A stretch of 64,000 nt of DNA from Bacillota bacterium (lineage in GTDB: Bacteria; Bacillota; Clostridia; Acetivibrionales; DTU013), in contig JAEXNT010000055.1 in NCBI GenBank assembly GCA_023439545.1, positions 62,001-126,000 on the forward strand, read 5' to 3'. The notes under the pieces were generated by a model. The model saw only the letters and a program-made list of their open reading frames with translations, had not been told where the DNA came from and ran no database searches. This document shows positions 24,550 through 33,847 of this stretch, one piece after another. The number at the start of each line of letters is the position of its first letter. Position 1 is the first letter of the stretch. Both the position numbers and the translations under genes were made by a program.

Positions 24550-25866
24550 ATGGAGCAGGTCAGACAGCCCAACAAAACCAGGGCAAACACTTTATTGATC
24601 ATATTTTTCGTACTATTCATCGCCGCGACAATAATAAAGCACCTTTATAGCGGCAGTTTTACGGCGGGACTCCTTGCGTTCACTGCAGAAGCTGCGCTTG
24701 TCGGCGGCATAGCCGACTGGTTTGCCGTAACGGCTCTTTTCCGGAAGCCTCTGGGTATTTCATGGCACACTGCAATAATACCGAACAACCGCGAACGTAT
24801 CGCAGCGAGTGTTTCAAACCTCGTAAGCAGCGAACTTCTGAGCGTTGATGCTTTAAAGGGCAAGCTGGAATCATTGAATCTCGTCGATACCATAGTTGAC
24901 GGACTGCTTGGAAAATTCGACGAACTGCTTTCGGAAGAAAAGTTCCAGAAAATGCTCGGAGATAAGGCCGATAGTTTGGACAAAACAAAAATCGCAGCCT
25001 ACCTCGATAATTTTATAAAGGAAGGCCTTAAAAAAGAGGAGCTGTCCGGCGATATACGCTCCCTTCTGGTCAAGGCATTCGAAGACGGCAGGCATAAGGA
25101 ATGGCTTTCCGGACTTGTCGGAAAGGCTGTGAAAATAGCCAAAAAGGATAGTACCCGCGAGAAGATATACAGGCTGCTGCGTGAGCAGGAACGCTATAAT
25201 GAGTCCAGCACGCGGGCAGGCTCGTTCTTCGTGAAGATGCTTCTCAATATGTCCAGAAACAGCAAATACAGCAATCTGTTCAGCATTACCGACCTGCTGC
25301 AGCGTGAACTCGTGAAGACGCTGGAATGCGTCAGAGATCCATCCAATCCGATATTCCTGAAGTTAACCGAATGCGCCGGCGATCTGCTGAAACGCCTCGA
25401 TGGCGACCAGACCCTGCTTGAGCTGCTTCAGACCTGGAAAAACGGAATACTGGAACATCTGGGCCTGCTTGAGGCACTGCAGCAGCTTCTCACCTCCGCG
25501 ATCGAATCCGGCTTCCGCAAGCAGGAGGCGGCGCATTGGCTGACAACCAGCATCGGCAATTACCGTGGCCGGCTCAAAAATGACGAAGCGATCCGCAGTG
25601 CGACGGAGGACATGTTGGGGACAATACTGCAGCGCGTTATCATAAACGAGCACCACCTCATCGGCGAAATCGCAAAAGACACGCTTGGAGCGTTCTCAAA
25701 TGAAAAGCTGAACAAATTTTTCGACGACAAGGTTGGCAACGACCTGCAGTGGATAAGGATCAACGGCTCTATAGTGGGCGCGGCCGCCGGCATAGTTATC
25801 TACCTGATCGAGCATCTGATTTATGCTCCGTATATCATGCCGTTTATAGGCCAGTTTCTGGGATGA
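24550..25866 (+). CDS. DUF445 family membrane protein (second of pair)
   Basis: The 438-residue paralogue of the preceding protein has the same plan: N-terminal helices, VGGIADWFAVTALFRKPLGIS, a long charged middle, KVGNDLQWIRINGSIVGA close to the end, and a final membrane segment. The near-identical NDLQxIRINGSxVG block in both copies marks the conserved C-terminal face. GGAGG stands 6 bases before the ATG. No function can be assigned. Confidence 0.88.
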   Translation: MEQVRQPNKTRANTLLIIFFVLFIAATIIKHLYSGSFTAGLLAFTAEAALVGGIADWFAVTALFRKPLGISWHTAIIPNNRERIAASVSNLVSSELLSVDALKGKLESLNLVDTIVDGLLGKFDELLSEEKFQKMLGDKADSLDKTKIAAYLDNFIKEGLKKEELSGDIRSLLVKAFEDGRHKEWLSGLVGKAVKIAKKDSTREKIYRLLREQERYNESSTRAGSFFVKMLLNMSRNSKYSNLFSITDLLQRELVKTLECVRDPSNPIFLKLTECAGDLLKRLDGDQTLLELLQTWKNGILEHLGLLEALQQLLTSAIESGFRKQEAAHWLTTSIGNYRGRLKNDEAIRSATEDMLGTILQRVIINEHHLIGEIAKDTLGAFSNEKLNKFFDDKVGNDLQWIRINGSIVGAAAGIVIYLIEHLIYAPYIMPFIGQFLG

Positions 25867-26068
25867 TCCTGAATATTCTCCTGTAATATGGTTTTACGAG
25901 CACTATATTGAAATATGTGTGAAAGCTGGGATTATATTGCAGTCTTCGAAAATCAAGTTGAGCAACTAAGAAATATACTTCCGTGGGTACCTTCTACCCC
26001 GTATGAGCGGTTTGGGAAAGCAGCCTCTTTATTGAGTGTTATTCTGTTCTCAGTTTTTGCTTTTCCGC
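25867..26068. other. Intergenic gap between convergent genes
   Basis: About 200 bases separate the DUF445 pair from the end of the biosynthetic operon. I see a 63-codon plus-strand open frame with no ribosome site or recognisable protein, and no clear terminator hairpin. Confidence 0.4.
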
Positions 26069-27433
26069 CTAACTACATCTTTCCCACCCTGATACTGTTT
26101 CCATGACACTATCAAGCTCTGAATTATATTCTTCAATCTTCGCCCAGGTATCGGACACTATTAATGCAAAGGCTCTGCCCGTATAATAGTCGGCGCCATC
26201 ATTCAATTCGGACGGAAGAGTTCCGGAGGTGTAAATGAAAACTCCTTCCTGGCGATTCGGATCAATCAGAATCCCTTTTTTATCAAGTTCCCTGCTTAGA
26301 TCGGCATATCCTATAGGACAATCCGGAACCAATTTAAAATACCTGGACATCAGTTTCCCATTTCCAAATATCTTATTTAAAAATGACAAATAGGTGGACA
26401 ATGTAAATCGTCCATTGATTTCAATGATTGGAATAATCGTATCCTGTTCGGTTATAATGGAGTCAATCCCCGCAACACCTGTAAAACCAATACTATAAAG
26501 GAATTTCCCTATCCTTTCTCCATACTTCTTAAAAGAGTCCAGCGTACAGTCTTCTAAATCACTCGGAATTTTTGAGCCGATATAGACTGTATCCCTCAAC
26601 AATTGCTGTTTGATTGAAAAGACCTCAACAGAACCCTTGGGAGAAATGTAAATCTGGTAATTGATATCGGCCTTCTTTTTATACCACCCCTCTACCAGCC
26701 ATTTGCTGCCAGGTTTACTCTTCGAGAACCGGACAATCATTCGCAGGCTCGATTCCAGTTTATCCTTGCTATCAATGACATACAGGCCTTTCCCGGAAGC
26801 GCCGTTGGGCTCTTTTATAATCACTTTTTCAAAAAAGGGAGCTCCCTCCGTCAAGGCCACATATTCCTGACGAATCTCATCAACCGTATTGCACACCTTG
26901 CCCTTGCAGACCGGGAAGCCGAGCTCCTCCGATATTTCCCTGTTGAATATCTTGTCATTCACTCTGGCATTGATGGATGAAGGTGCTCCAATGAGGTTCA
27001 ATCCGGCTTTTCTTGCAATTTCTTCTTCCAGATATGTGACCGCATAGGGAACAAAAAATACATCCTCTCTTCCGGCAGCGATTTCCTTCAATTTTTGCAG
27101 TAATCCGTCATCCTTCAAAACAAGCTCGGAAATGGGTGTCAATAAATCCACCTTTTGGGGCAACAGGATCGTCGGAATCGAAAAGCCCAGCTTCCCGAGG
27201 CTGTCAAGATACTCCTCATCCGGTTTTCTCCTTAGTATTACAATATCCTGTTTCCTGCTTACAAGAAGATTCATCTCTTCAATCCGATTGACAACAATGT
27301 CCTCGTACCTGTCAACCACGCCCATACTGAGCTGGCTCCAGTATTTCTCGGCGCCGATATTACACAACCAGATTATGACGCCCTTGCTTCTTTCTACTGT
27401 CAGGTACCGGACCAAATCAAATTCTCCATTCAT
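26069..27433 (-). CDS. ATP-grasp ligase, BtrJ-like
   Basis: This 454-residue ATP-grasp enzyme would activate a carboxylate as an acyl phosphate and join it to an amine or carrier protein. After a pre-ATP-grasp region (about 1-165) come INARVNDKIFNREIS, the phosphate loop region KEPNGASGKGLYVID and the metal-binding PIIEINGRFTLS. The general layout and gene context recall BtrJ, which loads glutamate on the carrier BtrI in butirosin synthesis. Its ATG overlaps the stop of the PLP decarboxylase gene (ATGA), so the two are co-translated, as expected if one charges and the other decarboxylates the carrier-bound amino acid. It is the last gene of the operon. The amino acid used is unknown; glutamate is inferred from the analogy. 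Confidence 0.82.
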   Translation of the reverse strand: MNGEFDLVRYLTVERSKGVIIWLCNIGAEKYWSQLSMGVVDRYEDIVVNRIEEMNLLVSRKQDIVILRRKPDEEYLDSLGKLGFSIPTILLPQKVDLLTPISELVLKDDGLLQKLKEIAAGREDVFFVPYAVTYLEEEIARKAGLNLIGAPSSINARVNDKIFNREISEELGFPVCKGKVCNTVDEIRQEYVALTEGAPFFEKVIIKEPNGASGKGLYVIDSKDKLESSLRMIVRFSKSKPGSKWLVEGWYKKKADINYQIYISPKGSVEVFSIKQQLLRDTVYIGSKIPSDLEDCTLDSFKKYGERIGKFLYSIGFTGVAGIDSIITEQDTIIPIIEINGRFTLSTYLSFLNKIFGNGKLMSRYFKLVPDCPIGYADLSRELDKKGILIDPNRQEGVFIYTSGTLPSELNDGADYYTGRAFALIVSDTWAKIEEYNSELDSVMETVSGWERCS

Positions 27434-28719
27434 ACTATTTTCTCCATATCATTTAAAGACTCTAAAAATGTGACATCCGTATTGCTTATCGCGATTTGAC
27501 CTTTCAGGAAGTCTTCCTTGCTCCCCCGCTCTCTTAAAATTGTTGTCCTGCCTGTATCATACAGTACCTCTGCTGCAAGAGGATGACTCAGGAACAATAC
27601 CGGGCTTTGTGTCATTCCATAGGCCCCGGATTTCTCAACAGCGATGATGTCTCCCGGAGCAATCCCGGGCAGCATCACAGTTTGCCCGATTACATCCGTT
27701 GGGGTACATAAGGGACCAACTATATTCACTTCTTCTTCGTTATCCGTTTTATTCACAACATGCATTGGAAAATTATTTCTGATATACCTTCCCAGAAACG
27801 CAGATGATGCATGATGATTGGACCCTCCATCGCAAACCGCATATTTTCTTCCCTTGCATTCCTTCTGATACAGAACTTTTATCAAATAGGTTCCGGCTTC
27901 CGCCATCAGGAACCTTCCGCTCTCAACTGCAACCTTCGTTTTGGCAAGCCTTCCCTTATACTTCTCCCAAAGAACGGCGAGCTCGCTTCTCAGGGTATCC
28001 AGATCAAGATGCTCTTCTCCTTTAAAATAGGGTATTCCGAATCCCCCGCCCAAATCCAGAAATTTTAGTTCGAAGCTGTACCTTTCGGATAATTCCAACG
28101 CCAGCAGGATGATCTGCTCCATATTAAGGACAATATTGTGAGCGTTGAGCACCTGAGTACCCGTATAAATGTGCACCCCTATGACATTTACACCGGTCAG
28201 GGAGTTTAAAAGCTGAAACGTTTCTTCCATTTGTACCTGGTCAATTCCAAACTGAGTCGGTACACCTGACATTTTCAAGCTGGAACCCGAGACATCAAAG
28301 TTGGGGTTGATTCGGATGCAAATGTCCACCTTTCGGGACATTTGCAATGCAATCCGGTTGATTATCCTGGCTTCCTCAAGACTTTCAATCGTGATACTGA
28401 AGATTCCTGTTTCAATTGCATATTCCAATTCTTCCTGCGTCTTTCCCGGACTGGTAAAAATGATTCTTTCCGGTGGGAATCCTGCTGCAAGAGCAGTATG
28501 CAATTCTCCCGGGGATGCCGCCTCAATTCCGCTCCCCATCTTTTTGAACAGCTGGCACAAGCCTATCAGCGGGTTTGCTTTCATGGAATAGAATATCTGA
28601 AATTCTTCCGGAAGACAGTTTTTCAGTTTTTCAAATTGAGAAAAGACAATTTCCTTCTCATACACATAAACCGGTGTACCATACCTTACCGCAATATTAT
28701 TTAAGATCTTGTCATCCAT
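27430..28719 (-). CDS. PLP-dependent fold-III decarboxylase, BtrK-like
   Basis: This ~429-residue protein belongs to the DapDC/ODC family (alanine-racemase fold). It has the PLP Lys in YSMKANP, HIYTGTQVLN, the Gly-rich phosphate loop LDLGGGFGIPYF, VESGRFLMAEAG and the dimer-interface CDGGSNHHASS. In butirosin synthesis BtrK decarboxylates glutamyl-S-carrier to GABA-S-carrier; the same role is plausible here because ATP-grasp, carrier and BtrH-type genes are all adjacent. Diaminopimelate decarboxylase is the main alternative, but lysine genes are absent nearby. GGAGG lies 5 bases before the ATG at 28719; the frame opens at 28740. Confidence 0.85.
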   Translation of the reverse strand: MDDKILNNIAVRYGTPVYVYEKEIVFSQFEKLKNCLPEEFQIFYSMKANPLIGLCQLFKKMGSGIEAASPGELHTALAAGFPPERIIFTSPGKTQEELEYAIETGIFSITIESLEEARIINRIALQMSRKVDICIRINPNFDVSGSSLKMSGVPTQFGIDQVQMEETFQLLNSLTGVNVIGVHIYTGTQVLNAHNIVLNMEQIILLALELSERYSFELKFLDLGGGFGIPYFKGEEHLDLDTLRSELAVLWEKYKGRLAKTKVAVESGRFLMAEAGTYLIKVLYQKECKGRKYAVCDGGSNHHASSAFLGRYIRNNFPMHVVNKTDNEEEVNIVGPLCTPTDVIGQTVMLPGIAPGDIIAVEKSGAYGMTQSPVLFLSHPLAAEVLYDTGRTTILRERGSKEDFLKGQIAISNTDVTFLESLNDMEKIV

Positions 28720-28764
28720 AGAGTCCTCCTGTCCGATCACTGTCCGGATACCTGCAATTCAAAT

Positions 28765-29493
28765 TCATCCTTTGGTGGAGCAGGTCCTGGAGTGTATCAG
28801 TGTATTATTGATAATCTGTGTTATTTCCTCAGTATGATCGTGGAGGTAGAAATGCCCCCCGTCGAAATAATAAAATGTGCATTGACCTGCAGCGTATATC
28901 TCCCATTCCTTCATGTCCGACGGCTCGGCCAATGGATCATCCCTGCCTGCCATTACAGAAAAGTCAAACTCGAAACGTTCTTTCGGATGATCACAGTGAT
29001 ATGCCTCAATTACCCTGTAATCGGCTCGCAAAGTTTCCAGAGCGATTTTCATCAAACCGCCGAACCGAAACAACTTTTCAGGGATGCCCCCGAACTTTAT
29101 TACTTCCTGTTCAAACTCCGCCTCGGGCAGCAGATGCATATCCTTCTTTTCTTTTTTAATGGTTGGAGGATATCTTCCGGAAAAGAAAACATGGGCCGGC
29201 AGTTTCAGGTTTTTTGCCTGGAACCGGCTAATCAATTCATATGCGATCATGGAGCCCATACTATGGCCGAAAAGTGCATATTCGCTTCCATCCAATCCAT
29301 TCCCGATCAGGTTCGCAATATCCTCGACAGCCTCTGTCATACTGGAATAATAGGGTTCTTTGAATCTGCCGGATCTCCCGGCCAACTCAACGGGGCACAG
29401 TTCAATCGAACTGTCCAAATATTTTCTCCACTTCGAATAAATTGTTGCAGACCCTCCTGCATACGGCAAGCAGTAAAGCTTGATGCACTCCAT
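28765..29493 (-). CDS. Type II thioesterase
   Basis: This 242-residue alpha/beta hydrolase has the GrsT/RifR family opening (YCLPYAGGSATIYSKW), VELAGRSGRFKEP, the nucleophile elbow GHSMGS with Ser78, and the late GGHFYLHDH with the catalytic His. Such proteins remove wrong or stalled acyl groups from carrier proteins in thiotemplated pathways. Its presence is direct support for carrier-bound chemistry here. GGGAGG precedes the ATG, and it lies 17 bases after the second BtrH-type gene in the same operon. Confidence 0.92.
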   Translation of the reverse strand: MECIKLYCLPYAGGSATIYSKWRKYLDSSIELCPVELAGRSGRFKEPYYSSMTEAVEDIANLIGNGLDGSEYALFGHSMGSMIAYELISRFQAKNLKLPAHVFFSGRYPPTIKKEKKDMHLLPEAEFEQEVIKFGGIPEKLFRFGGLMKIALETLRADYRVIEAYHCDHPKERFEFDFSVMAGRDDPLAEPSDMKEWEIYAAGQCTFYYFDGGHFYLHDHTEEITQIINNTLIHSRTCSTKG

Positions 29494-29509
29494 CTGCGAC
29501 CTCCCGTTT

Positions 29510-30607
29510 CTATATGCCGGACAGCTTTTCTACTACCCGGCTTTCCTGATCTATGATGTTTTCCAGTTGCCTGTATAAATTCTCGATATAAAGGCTATTT
29601 TTTGTGGCGGCTATCCGTAATGCAAGGCGTGAGCAGATCTCCCACAGTTTTGCAGAATCCTCGCAAAACCGTGCCGCCTCTCCGATTTGTCCTTCATGCA
29701 GCATGGGTGCAATCTCCCGCAGAAAAACGCTGAACCGGGTCCTGCTTCTGAACAATGCTTTGAATGACGCATAAAAATATGTCCCGAAGCGTGAAAGGGT
29801 TTCATCGTCATGGCCATTCCCCAGTTGAACCATCAAATCCCGCCGGAAGGCGTTCAACCTGTTCAGTCCATACTTGCCGTCCCCTTCTCCGTTCATCCTC
29901 CTGCAGCTTTCCGATAGAATCGAGTTGACTTTTTTCACGTTGAAAATAAATTGATCGCTTTTCGTAACTTCCATCCAGGTATTATTAATTGGCTTGGAAA
30001 ACGTCCCTAACCAGTTATCTGAATTTCTTGCCAGAATTAGCTCATCTATGTTAAATCTTCCATCAAAATCACAGCTTGCAAGACCGTACTTGTCAAATAG
30101 CTCGACATAACCCTCTTCCTGGTTATATCCCGTAATAATCACCGCATGTGCCCCGTGCTCTTTTTGATAAGCCCTGTGGTATCGCATGTAATACATATCC
30201 ACAAGCACAATAACAGGAATTCCTTCATCTATCAGCTCTTCCATGCGGGAGTGGGCAATCATGGGGTCGTGGTCAAAATACAAAGCAATTTTTATTTGCT
30301 CGGAAGGCGGCTCCCTGCGTTCCTCCTCCATTCGTCTGCTGAACTCCGTCACTGCCGGAAAATAAACGTATTCCAAAGAAGCATTCAGCTGTTCTTCCGT
30401 GTATACAAACGATCTGGAGGTCTTCCTCAGAAAATTCGTGCCGATAGTACCTGTTTCCGCTTCGTACATAAATGACAGATAATCCGCCAGAATCAGATTC
30501 GGGTTAAGCTTCATATGGGACACCAGGGCCCCATATGCATTTTGAAAGCAGTTGTCCGTATATGGTGCAAAATACCTTGGAACATTCTTAATTGAACATT
30601 TTGACAT
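29510..30607 (-). CDS. BtrH-type acyltransferase (cysteine-protease fold), copy 2
   Basis: This 365-residue protein has the BtrH N-terminal domain: PRYFAPYTDNCFQNAYGAL with the presumed nucleophile Cys20, LNPNLILADYLSFMYE, and HGAHAVIITGYN with His154, then VELFDKYGL with Asp172. The three fit a papain-like triad. In butirosin synthesis BtrH moves the acyl side chain from the carrier to the aminoglycoside amine. The C-terminal half (about 220-365) is helical. It is a clear paralogue of the protein at 35403-36530. AGGAGG stands 10 bases before the ATG, which overlaps the end of the kinase-like gene. The acceptor molecule is not known. Confidence 0.87.
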   Translation of the reverse strand: MSKCSIKNVPRYFAPYTDNCFQNAYGALVSHMKLNPNLILADYLSFMYEAETGTIGTNFLRKTSRSFVYTEEQLNASLEYVYFPAVTEFSRRMEEERREPPSEQIKIALYFDHDPMIAHSRMEELIDEGIPVIVLVDMYYMRYHRAYQKEHGAHAVIITGYNQEEGYVELFDKYGLASCDFDGRFNIDELILARNSDNWLGTFSKPINNTWMEVTKSDQFIFNVKKVNSILSESCRRMNGEGDGKYGLNRLNAFRRDLMVQLGNGHDDETLSRFGTYFYASFKALFRSRTRFSVFLREIAPMLHEGQIGEAARFCEDSAKLWEICSRLALRIAATKNSLYIENLYRQLENIIDQESRVVEKLSGI

Positions 30608-31250
30608 ATACGCCCATCCTCCTTTTGCCCGAAAGAACCTTCTCTACAGATTCTTTTACGTTTTCCATATCGTCGTTTACCTGTATGATTTTTGATTCCT
30701 TTCCTGCCATTTGGTTGTGAAACAGGCGCATGTATTCCCTTCTCAGCTTGACAATATAGTACAGGTCCTTGTTTTTGAGAATCCTGCTTTTCCAGATGAT
30801 TTGATTGGTATGAAACAGAGGTTTCCCTCTTTCTTTGATCCGTTCATAACATACTTGCGGATCTACATCGTAAAAAAATGTCAAATCGGGCTTGATAACA
30901 ACAGAATGCAGGAATCTTCCCGGTGCAGCCCATGCGCCATTGACAATATCCCTTGTCATGCCTGTGTATACATATCTGTCAGCAATCAGGACATAGTCTC
31001 TCTTTAGCAAAGGAACAATTTTAAAGATGTAGTCGATTAAAAAGCCGACCCATTGAAAAAAGCTGTAAATACCTGATGTAAGAATATTGAGCGAATCCAT
31101 TTTCCGAACGATTCTTCGAATGATTCGATTGGAGTTCCATTCTATTACACAGGTTTTATACCCTTTTTCGTTCAGATAGTATCGCAGATCCTCTACACTC
31201 TCACTTTTCCCACAGCCGCTGATTCCTTCAAAATCAATAAGAATTCCCAT
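30588..31250 (-). CDS. Thymidylate-kinase-like P-loop protein
   Basis: This ~220-residue protein opens GILIDFEGISGCGKSESV, a Walker A of the thymidylate kinase type. It continues with LIADRYVYTGMTRDI (the DRY/H-type motif), FFYDVDPQVCYERIKERGKP and RREYMRLFHNQ. It would phosphorylate a nucleotide or another small molecule with ATP. It lacks the normal housekeeping context and sits between a carrier protein and a BtrH-type gene, so it is probably a pathway or self-protection kinase. The ATG at 31250 has no strong ribosome site; a TTG at 31259 overlaps the carrier stop, so translation is likely coupled. Confidence 0.8.
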   Translation of the reverse strand: MGILIDFEGISGCGKSESVEDLRYYLNEKGYKTCVIEWNSNRIIRRIVRKMDSLNILTSGIYSFFQWVGFLIDYIFKIVPLLKRDYVLIADRYVYTGMTRDIVNGAWAAPGRFLHSVVIKPDLTFFYDVDPQVCYERIKERGKPLFHTNQIIWKSRILKNKDLYYIVKLRREYMRLFHNQMAGKESKIIQVNDDMENVKESVEKVLSGKRRMGVYVKMFN

Positions 31251-31255
31251 ATTCT

Positions 31256-31510
31256 TCAAACATTACACGAAGTTTTCTGTTCAACTATCTGATGGAGTTT
31301 GTTTATGGTATTCAGATTTTGAAGCAGAAGCTCTTCGTCGGAAAAATTGATCCCGAAATTCTCTTCTATACTCAAGACAATATCTATGCTATTCAAGGAA
31401 TCCATTCCCGCCGTACTCAGGTTCTGATCCTTTGACATGTCCCGGATTTCTTCGGGGTCCGCTTTCAAAGTTGTTGCAATACACTGAACAATTCTTTCCT
31501 CAATATCCAT
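31256..31510 (-). CDS. Acyl carrier protein 2
   Basis: This 84-residue four-helix carrier has the phosphopantetheine site GMDSLNSIDI with Ser38. It would carry an amino-acyl or acyl thioester for the ligases and acyltransferases around it. It differs from the fatty-acid carrier in having ADPEEIRDMSKDQNL in the first loop, like the small carriers (BtrI and D-alanyl carrier) of amino-acid thioester pathways. No phosphopantetheinyl transferase is encoded in the window. Confidence 0.92.
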   Translation of the reverse strand: MDIEERIVQCIATTLKADPEEIRDMSKDQNLSTAGMDSLNSIDIVLSIEENFGINFSDEELLLQNLNTINKLHQIVEQKTSCNV

Positions 31511-31556
31511 ATCCTTATTTAACCTCCATGCTATATCAAATAAATTTTCATGTATG

Positions 31557-32666
31557 CTACAGGTTGTTCCGGCACTTGTAATCCTCCAGATAATCAGGTA
31601 CCGTCTTCCTGCCTTCCAAAAGATTCTCGTGGAGTTGATGCAATATCTCTATGGAGAATCCAGACTCCTCCCACTTGTCGAAGGAAATTCCATAACCCAG
31701 CCGCTCCCATAATCCGGAATTCCTTTTTTCATGATCCCCGAAGGGCTCAAGCATGAGGATAGGGGTGGCAGCCGCAAGAGAATCCATCAGCGTCCCGGCT
31801 CCCGGCTTTCCAACAATAGCTTTGGCTGCTCTTGTCAGATCAAGTAGATCATGGTATTCCCTTTTGTTTGTAAATACCGGTTCCTCGGAAACCTTGACCT
31901 CGCCGAAGGGAGGAAATTCGTGATAACGGCTGTTGTATTTGTTCCAGGCGCACCATGAGGGATCCGCCATGAAACACCGGTCTCCATCCTTCTTGTTGCC
32001 AGCCTCCTGCAGGTCGTATGCAATAATATCAAGAGCCATGTCCTTCTCCTGCAGTACAGGTATTTTGTCCCGGTATGTTCCCATTCCCCATCCGCCTCCA
32101 TGAATCAGAAACCGTTGAGGTCTCTCCCTGTATGGGATGGGATCTGCATTTGAAATCGGGATCTGGTATTGGATCCTTCCATTTTCGAAATCGTATAGCC
32201 AAACCTCGTTATAATGCCGATTGTAGTCGGGAATGTGCTGTTTCAGGCTCTTCCACGAGGGAGGCAGATCGCAGTCCACATAGAGGATATCTGCATTCAA
32301 GGTGTCCGGTGCTATTTTCTGCCTGTATTCCTCCATAATATAAATCCAGTGACCGGAAAGGATGATAAAATCCCGTCTTTTGTCCTCCAACCAGCTTACC
32401 ATAAGCTCGTTACCCAGATCGAAGTCGATGCTTTGCCTGATATCCATAGGCATCCTTGCAGACATCAGTGCAAAGGAAAACTTGTCATGGCATGCCTTCC
32501 TGCTTCTGAGAATGGTATCCCTTTTTTCTTTCAAAATCAGGTTTTCAAACACCACCACCTCGGTGGAAACGTTTTTTTCCTCCAGCCTGAGGCTTGCCAG
32601 CAATCCCGGGATATATAGTCCGAGTCCAAACCCGGAGCACAGCAGGGTAACTGTTCTTTTTTTCAT
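31557..32666 (-). CDS. Glycosyltransferase, GT-B fold (GT1/GT28-like)
   Basis: The ~369-residue protein begins KKRTVTLLCSGFGLGLYIPG, a Rossmann start with a Gly-rich loop. It ends with the family C-terminal block IVGKPGAGTLMDSLAAATPILM and EPFGDHEKRNSGLWERLGYG, which binds the nucleotide-sugar. It would add a sugar to the product or a precursor in the cytoplasm. The ATG at 32666 has GGGG 8 bases upstream; the frame opens at 32705 with a TTG. The family call rests mainly on the C-terminal half; the donor and acceptor are not readable. Confidence 0.7.
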   Translation of the reverse strand: MKKRTVTLLCSGFGLGLYIPGLLASLRLEEKNVSTEVVVFENLILKEKRDTILRSRKACHDKFSFALMSARMPMDIRQSIDFDLGNELMVSWLEDKRRDFIILSGHWIYIMEEYRQKIAPDTLNADILYVDCDLPPSWKSLKQHIPDYNRHYNEVWLYDFENGRIQYQIPISNADPIPYRERPQRFLIHGGGWGMGTYRDKIPVLQEKDMALDIIAYDLQEAGNKKDGDRCFMADPSWCAWNKYNSRYHEFPPFGEVKVSEEPVFTNKREYHDLLDLTRAAKAIVGKPGAGTLMDSLAAATPILMLEPFGDHEKRNSGLWERLGYGISFDKWEESGFSIEILHQLHENLLEGRKTVPDYLEDYKCRNNL

Positions 32667-32701
32667 GAAATCATCCCCTTGACCAGGCATAACGGTATTT
32701 C

Positions 32702-33847
32702 TCAACCGAACTTTGCCTTCAAAAATCTTGTCATACCTTCCGCCTTGCTCTGATCTATATTCATAATCCTGTTCACGTCAAACAGACGGGAAAAGAAATC
32801 AAATTCCCATTTGGAAGGCTCTTTATTTTCAATGGCATACTCATCCAGGTACGACAAATCAAAAGGTCGGATCTGATCCTTAACAAACTGCGGCACAATC
32901 TCTCCAAACATCAGCTCGATATAATAAAAGTTGTAATACACGATTTTCTCAAGCCCGTATTCCCTTACCCTTTCAATCAGCAAAGCCCAGTCTATACATT
33001 CGGAAAATTTCCGAATGTACATGTGCAGGTCGGCGAACTTGTAAATCTTCAGGTCCTTAAGGCTGGCGATCCATATCATCAGGCAGGCTTCCTTGTAAAG
33101 GTGGCAGCAAAGCTGGATGATGTTATCGATGTAATCAAGCATGTAGCCCTTCACAGTATTGATCTCAACCGGGATTGCCCGTCCGATCAGGTCCCTTGTC
33201 GCAACCTTGTACGGGCAGTTGCCTTTCCAGAGGATATCGTGATTGACATCCACTTCCACTACCTTTGCGAACTTGTTGTCGCTGAGTTTCAGAAACTGAT
33301 GGATTTCATGGGTTGCCATCTGGTGCAGAACCTTCTCTTTCCTTGACACTTCGACAATGATGTCTTTCTCTTCCTGGTAGTTCCCCTGGATATAGCCCAG
33401 GTGTTCCAATGCTTTCACCACTGGAACCACATCCTCCAGCGTCATTAGCATATCCAGGTCATTGAATATCCTTGTTTCGATGGAAGGGTAGACAATACTT
33501 GCCAGGAGGTTTCCTTTCAGGACAGGTACTATCACCTTGTTTTTTTCAAACTCCTTCAGGATTTCCCCCAGTCTTTCCAGGTAAAACCGGTTTCTCTCCC
33601 CAAATACAAGCCACTGCATATTCATAAGCCTTTGGAGTTCTTTTTCCATGGAATCAAACAGATTAAACTTTTTCAGGTTATACCGGAATATGTTCAATGT
33701 CCTGTGGGTAACCATCTGATAGATTACCTCTGACCATTCAATCCCTTCTTCCATTATCCTTTTCAATTTCTCTCCCTGGGAATCCTCCATTTCCACTGCC
33801 GACATGAGCACAAGCTGCCGTTCAAGCGATAGTTCCTCTCTTTTCAT
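32702..33847 (-). CDS. Nucleotidyltransferase-family protein (NTP_transf_5-like)
   Basis: This 381-residue protein has the block KGNLLASIVYPSIETRIFND followed by LDMLM, a pol-beta-type nucleotidyltransferase signature (Arg, then Asp-x-Asp). It continues with YQEEKDIIVEVSRKEKV and a His-Glu-rich middle (HQMATHEIHQFLKL, EVDVNHDILWKG). NTP_transf_5 proteins are common in peptide-antibiotic clusters, where they modify or inactivate products, but few have been tested. AGGAGG precedes the ATG, which overlaps the AMP-ligase stop codon. Its job here could be tailoring by nucleotide transfer or immunity. Confidence 0.65.
   Translation of the reverse strand: MKREELSLERQLVLMSAVEMEDSQGEKLKRIMEEGIEWSEVIYQMVTHRTLNIFRYNLKKFNLFDSMEKELQRLMNMQWLVFGERNRFYLERLGEILKEFEKNKVIVPVLKGNLLASIVYPSIETRIFNDLDMLMTLEDVVPVVKALEHLGYIQGNYQEEKDIIVEVSRKEKVLHQMATHEIHQFLKLSDNKFAKVVEVDVNHDILWKGNCPYKVATRDLIGRAIPVEINTVKGYMLDYIDNIIQLCCHLYKEACLMIWIASLKDLKIYKFADLHMYIRKFSECIDWALLIERVREYGLEKIVYYNFYYIELMFGEIVPQFVKDQIRPFDLSYLDEYAIENKEPSKWEFDFFSRLFDVNRIMNIDQSKAEGMTRFLKAKFG

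Noticed and set aside
25915..26106. 63-codon plus-strand open frame after the DUF445 pair
   Set aside because: No ribosome site, overlaps the end of the ATP-grasp gene, and no recognisable protein features.
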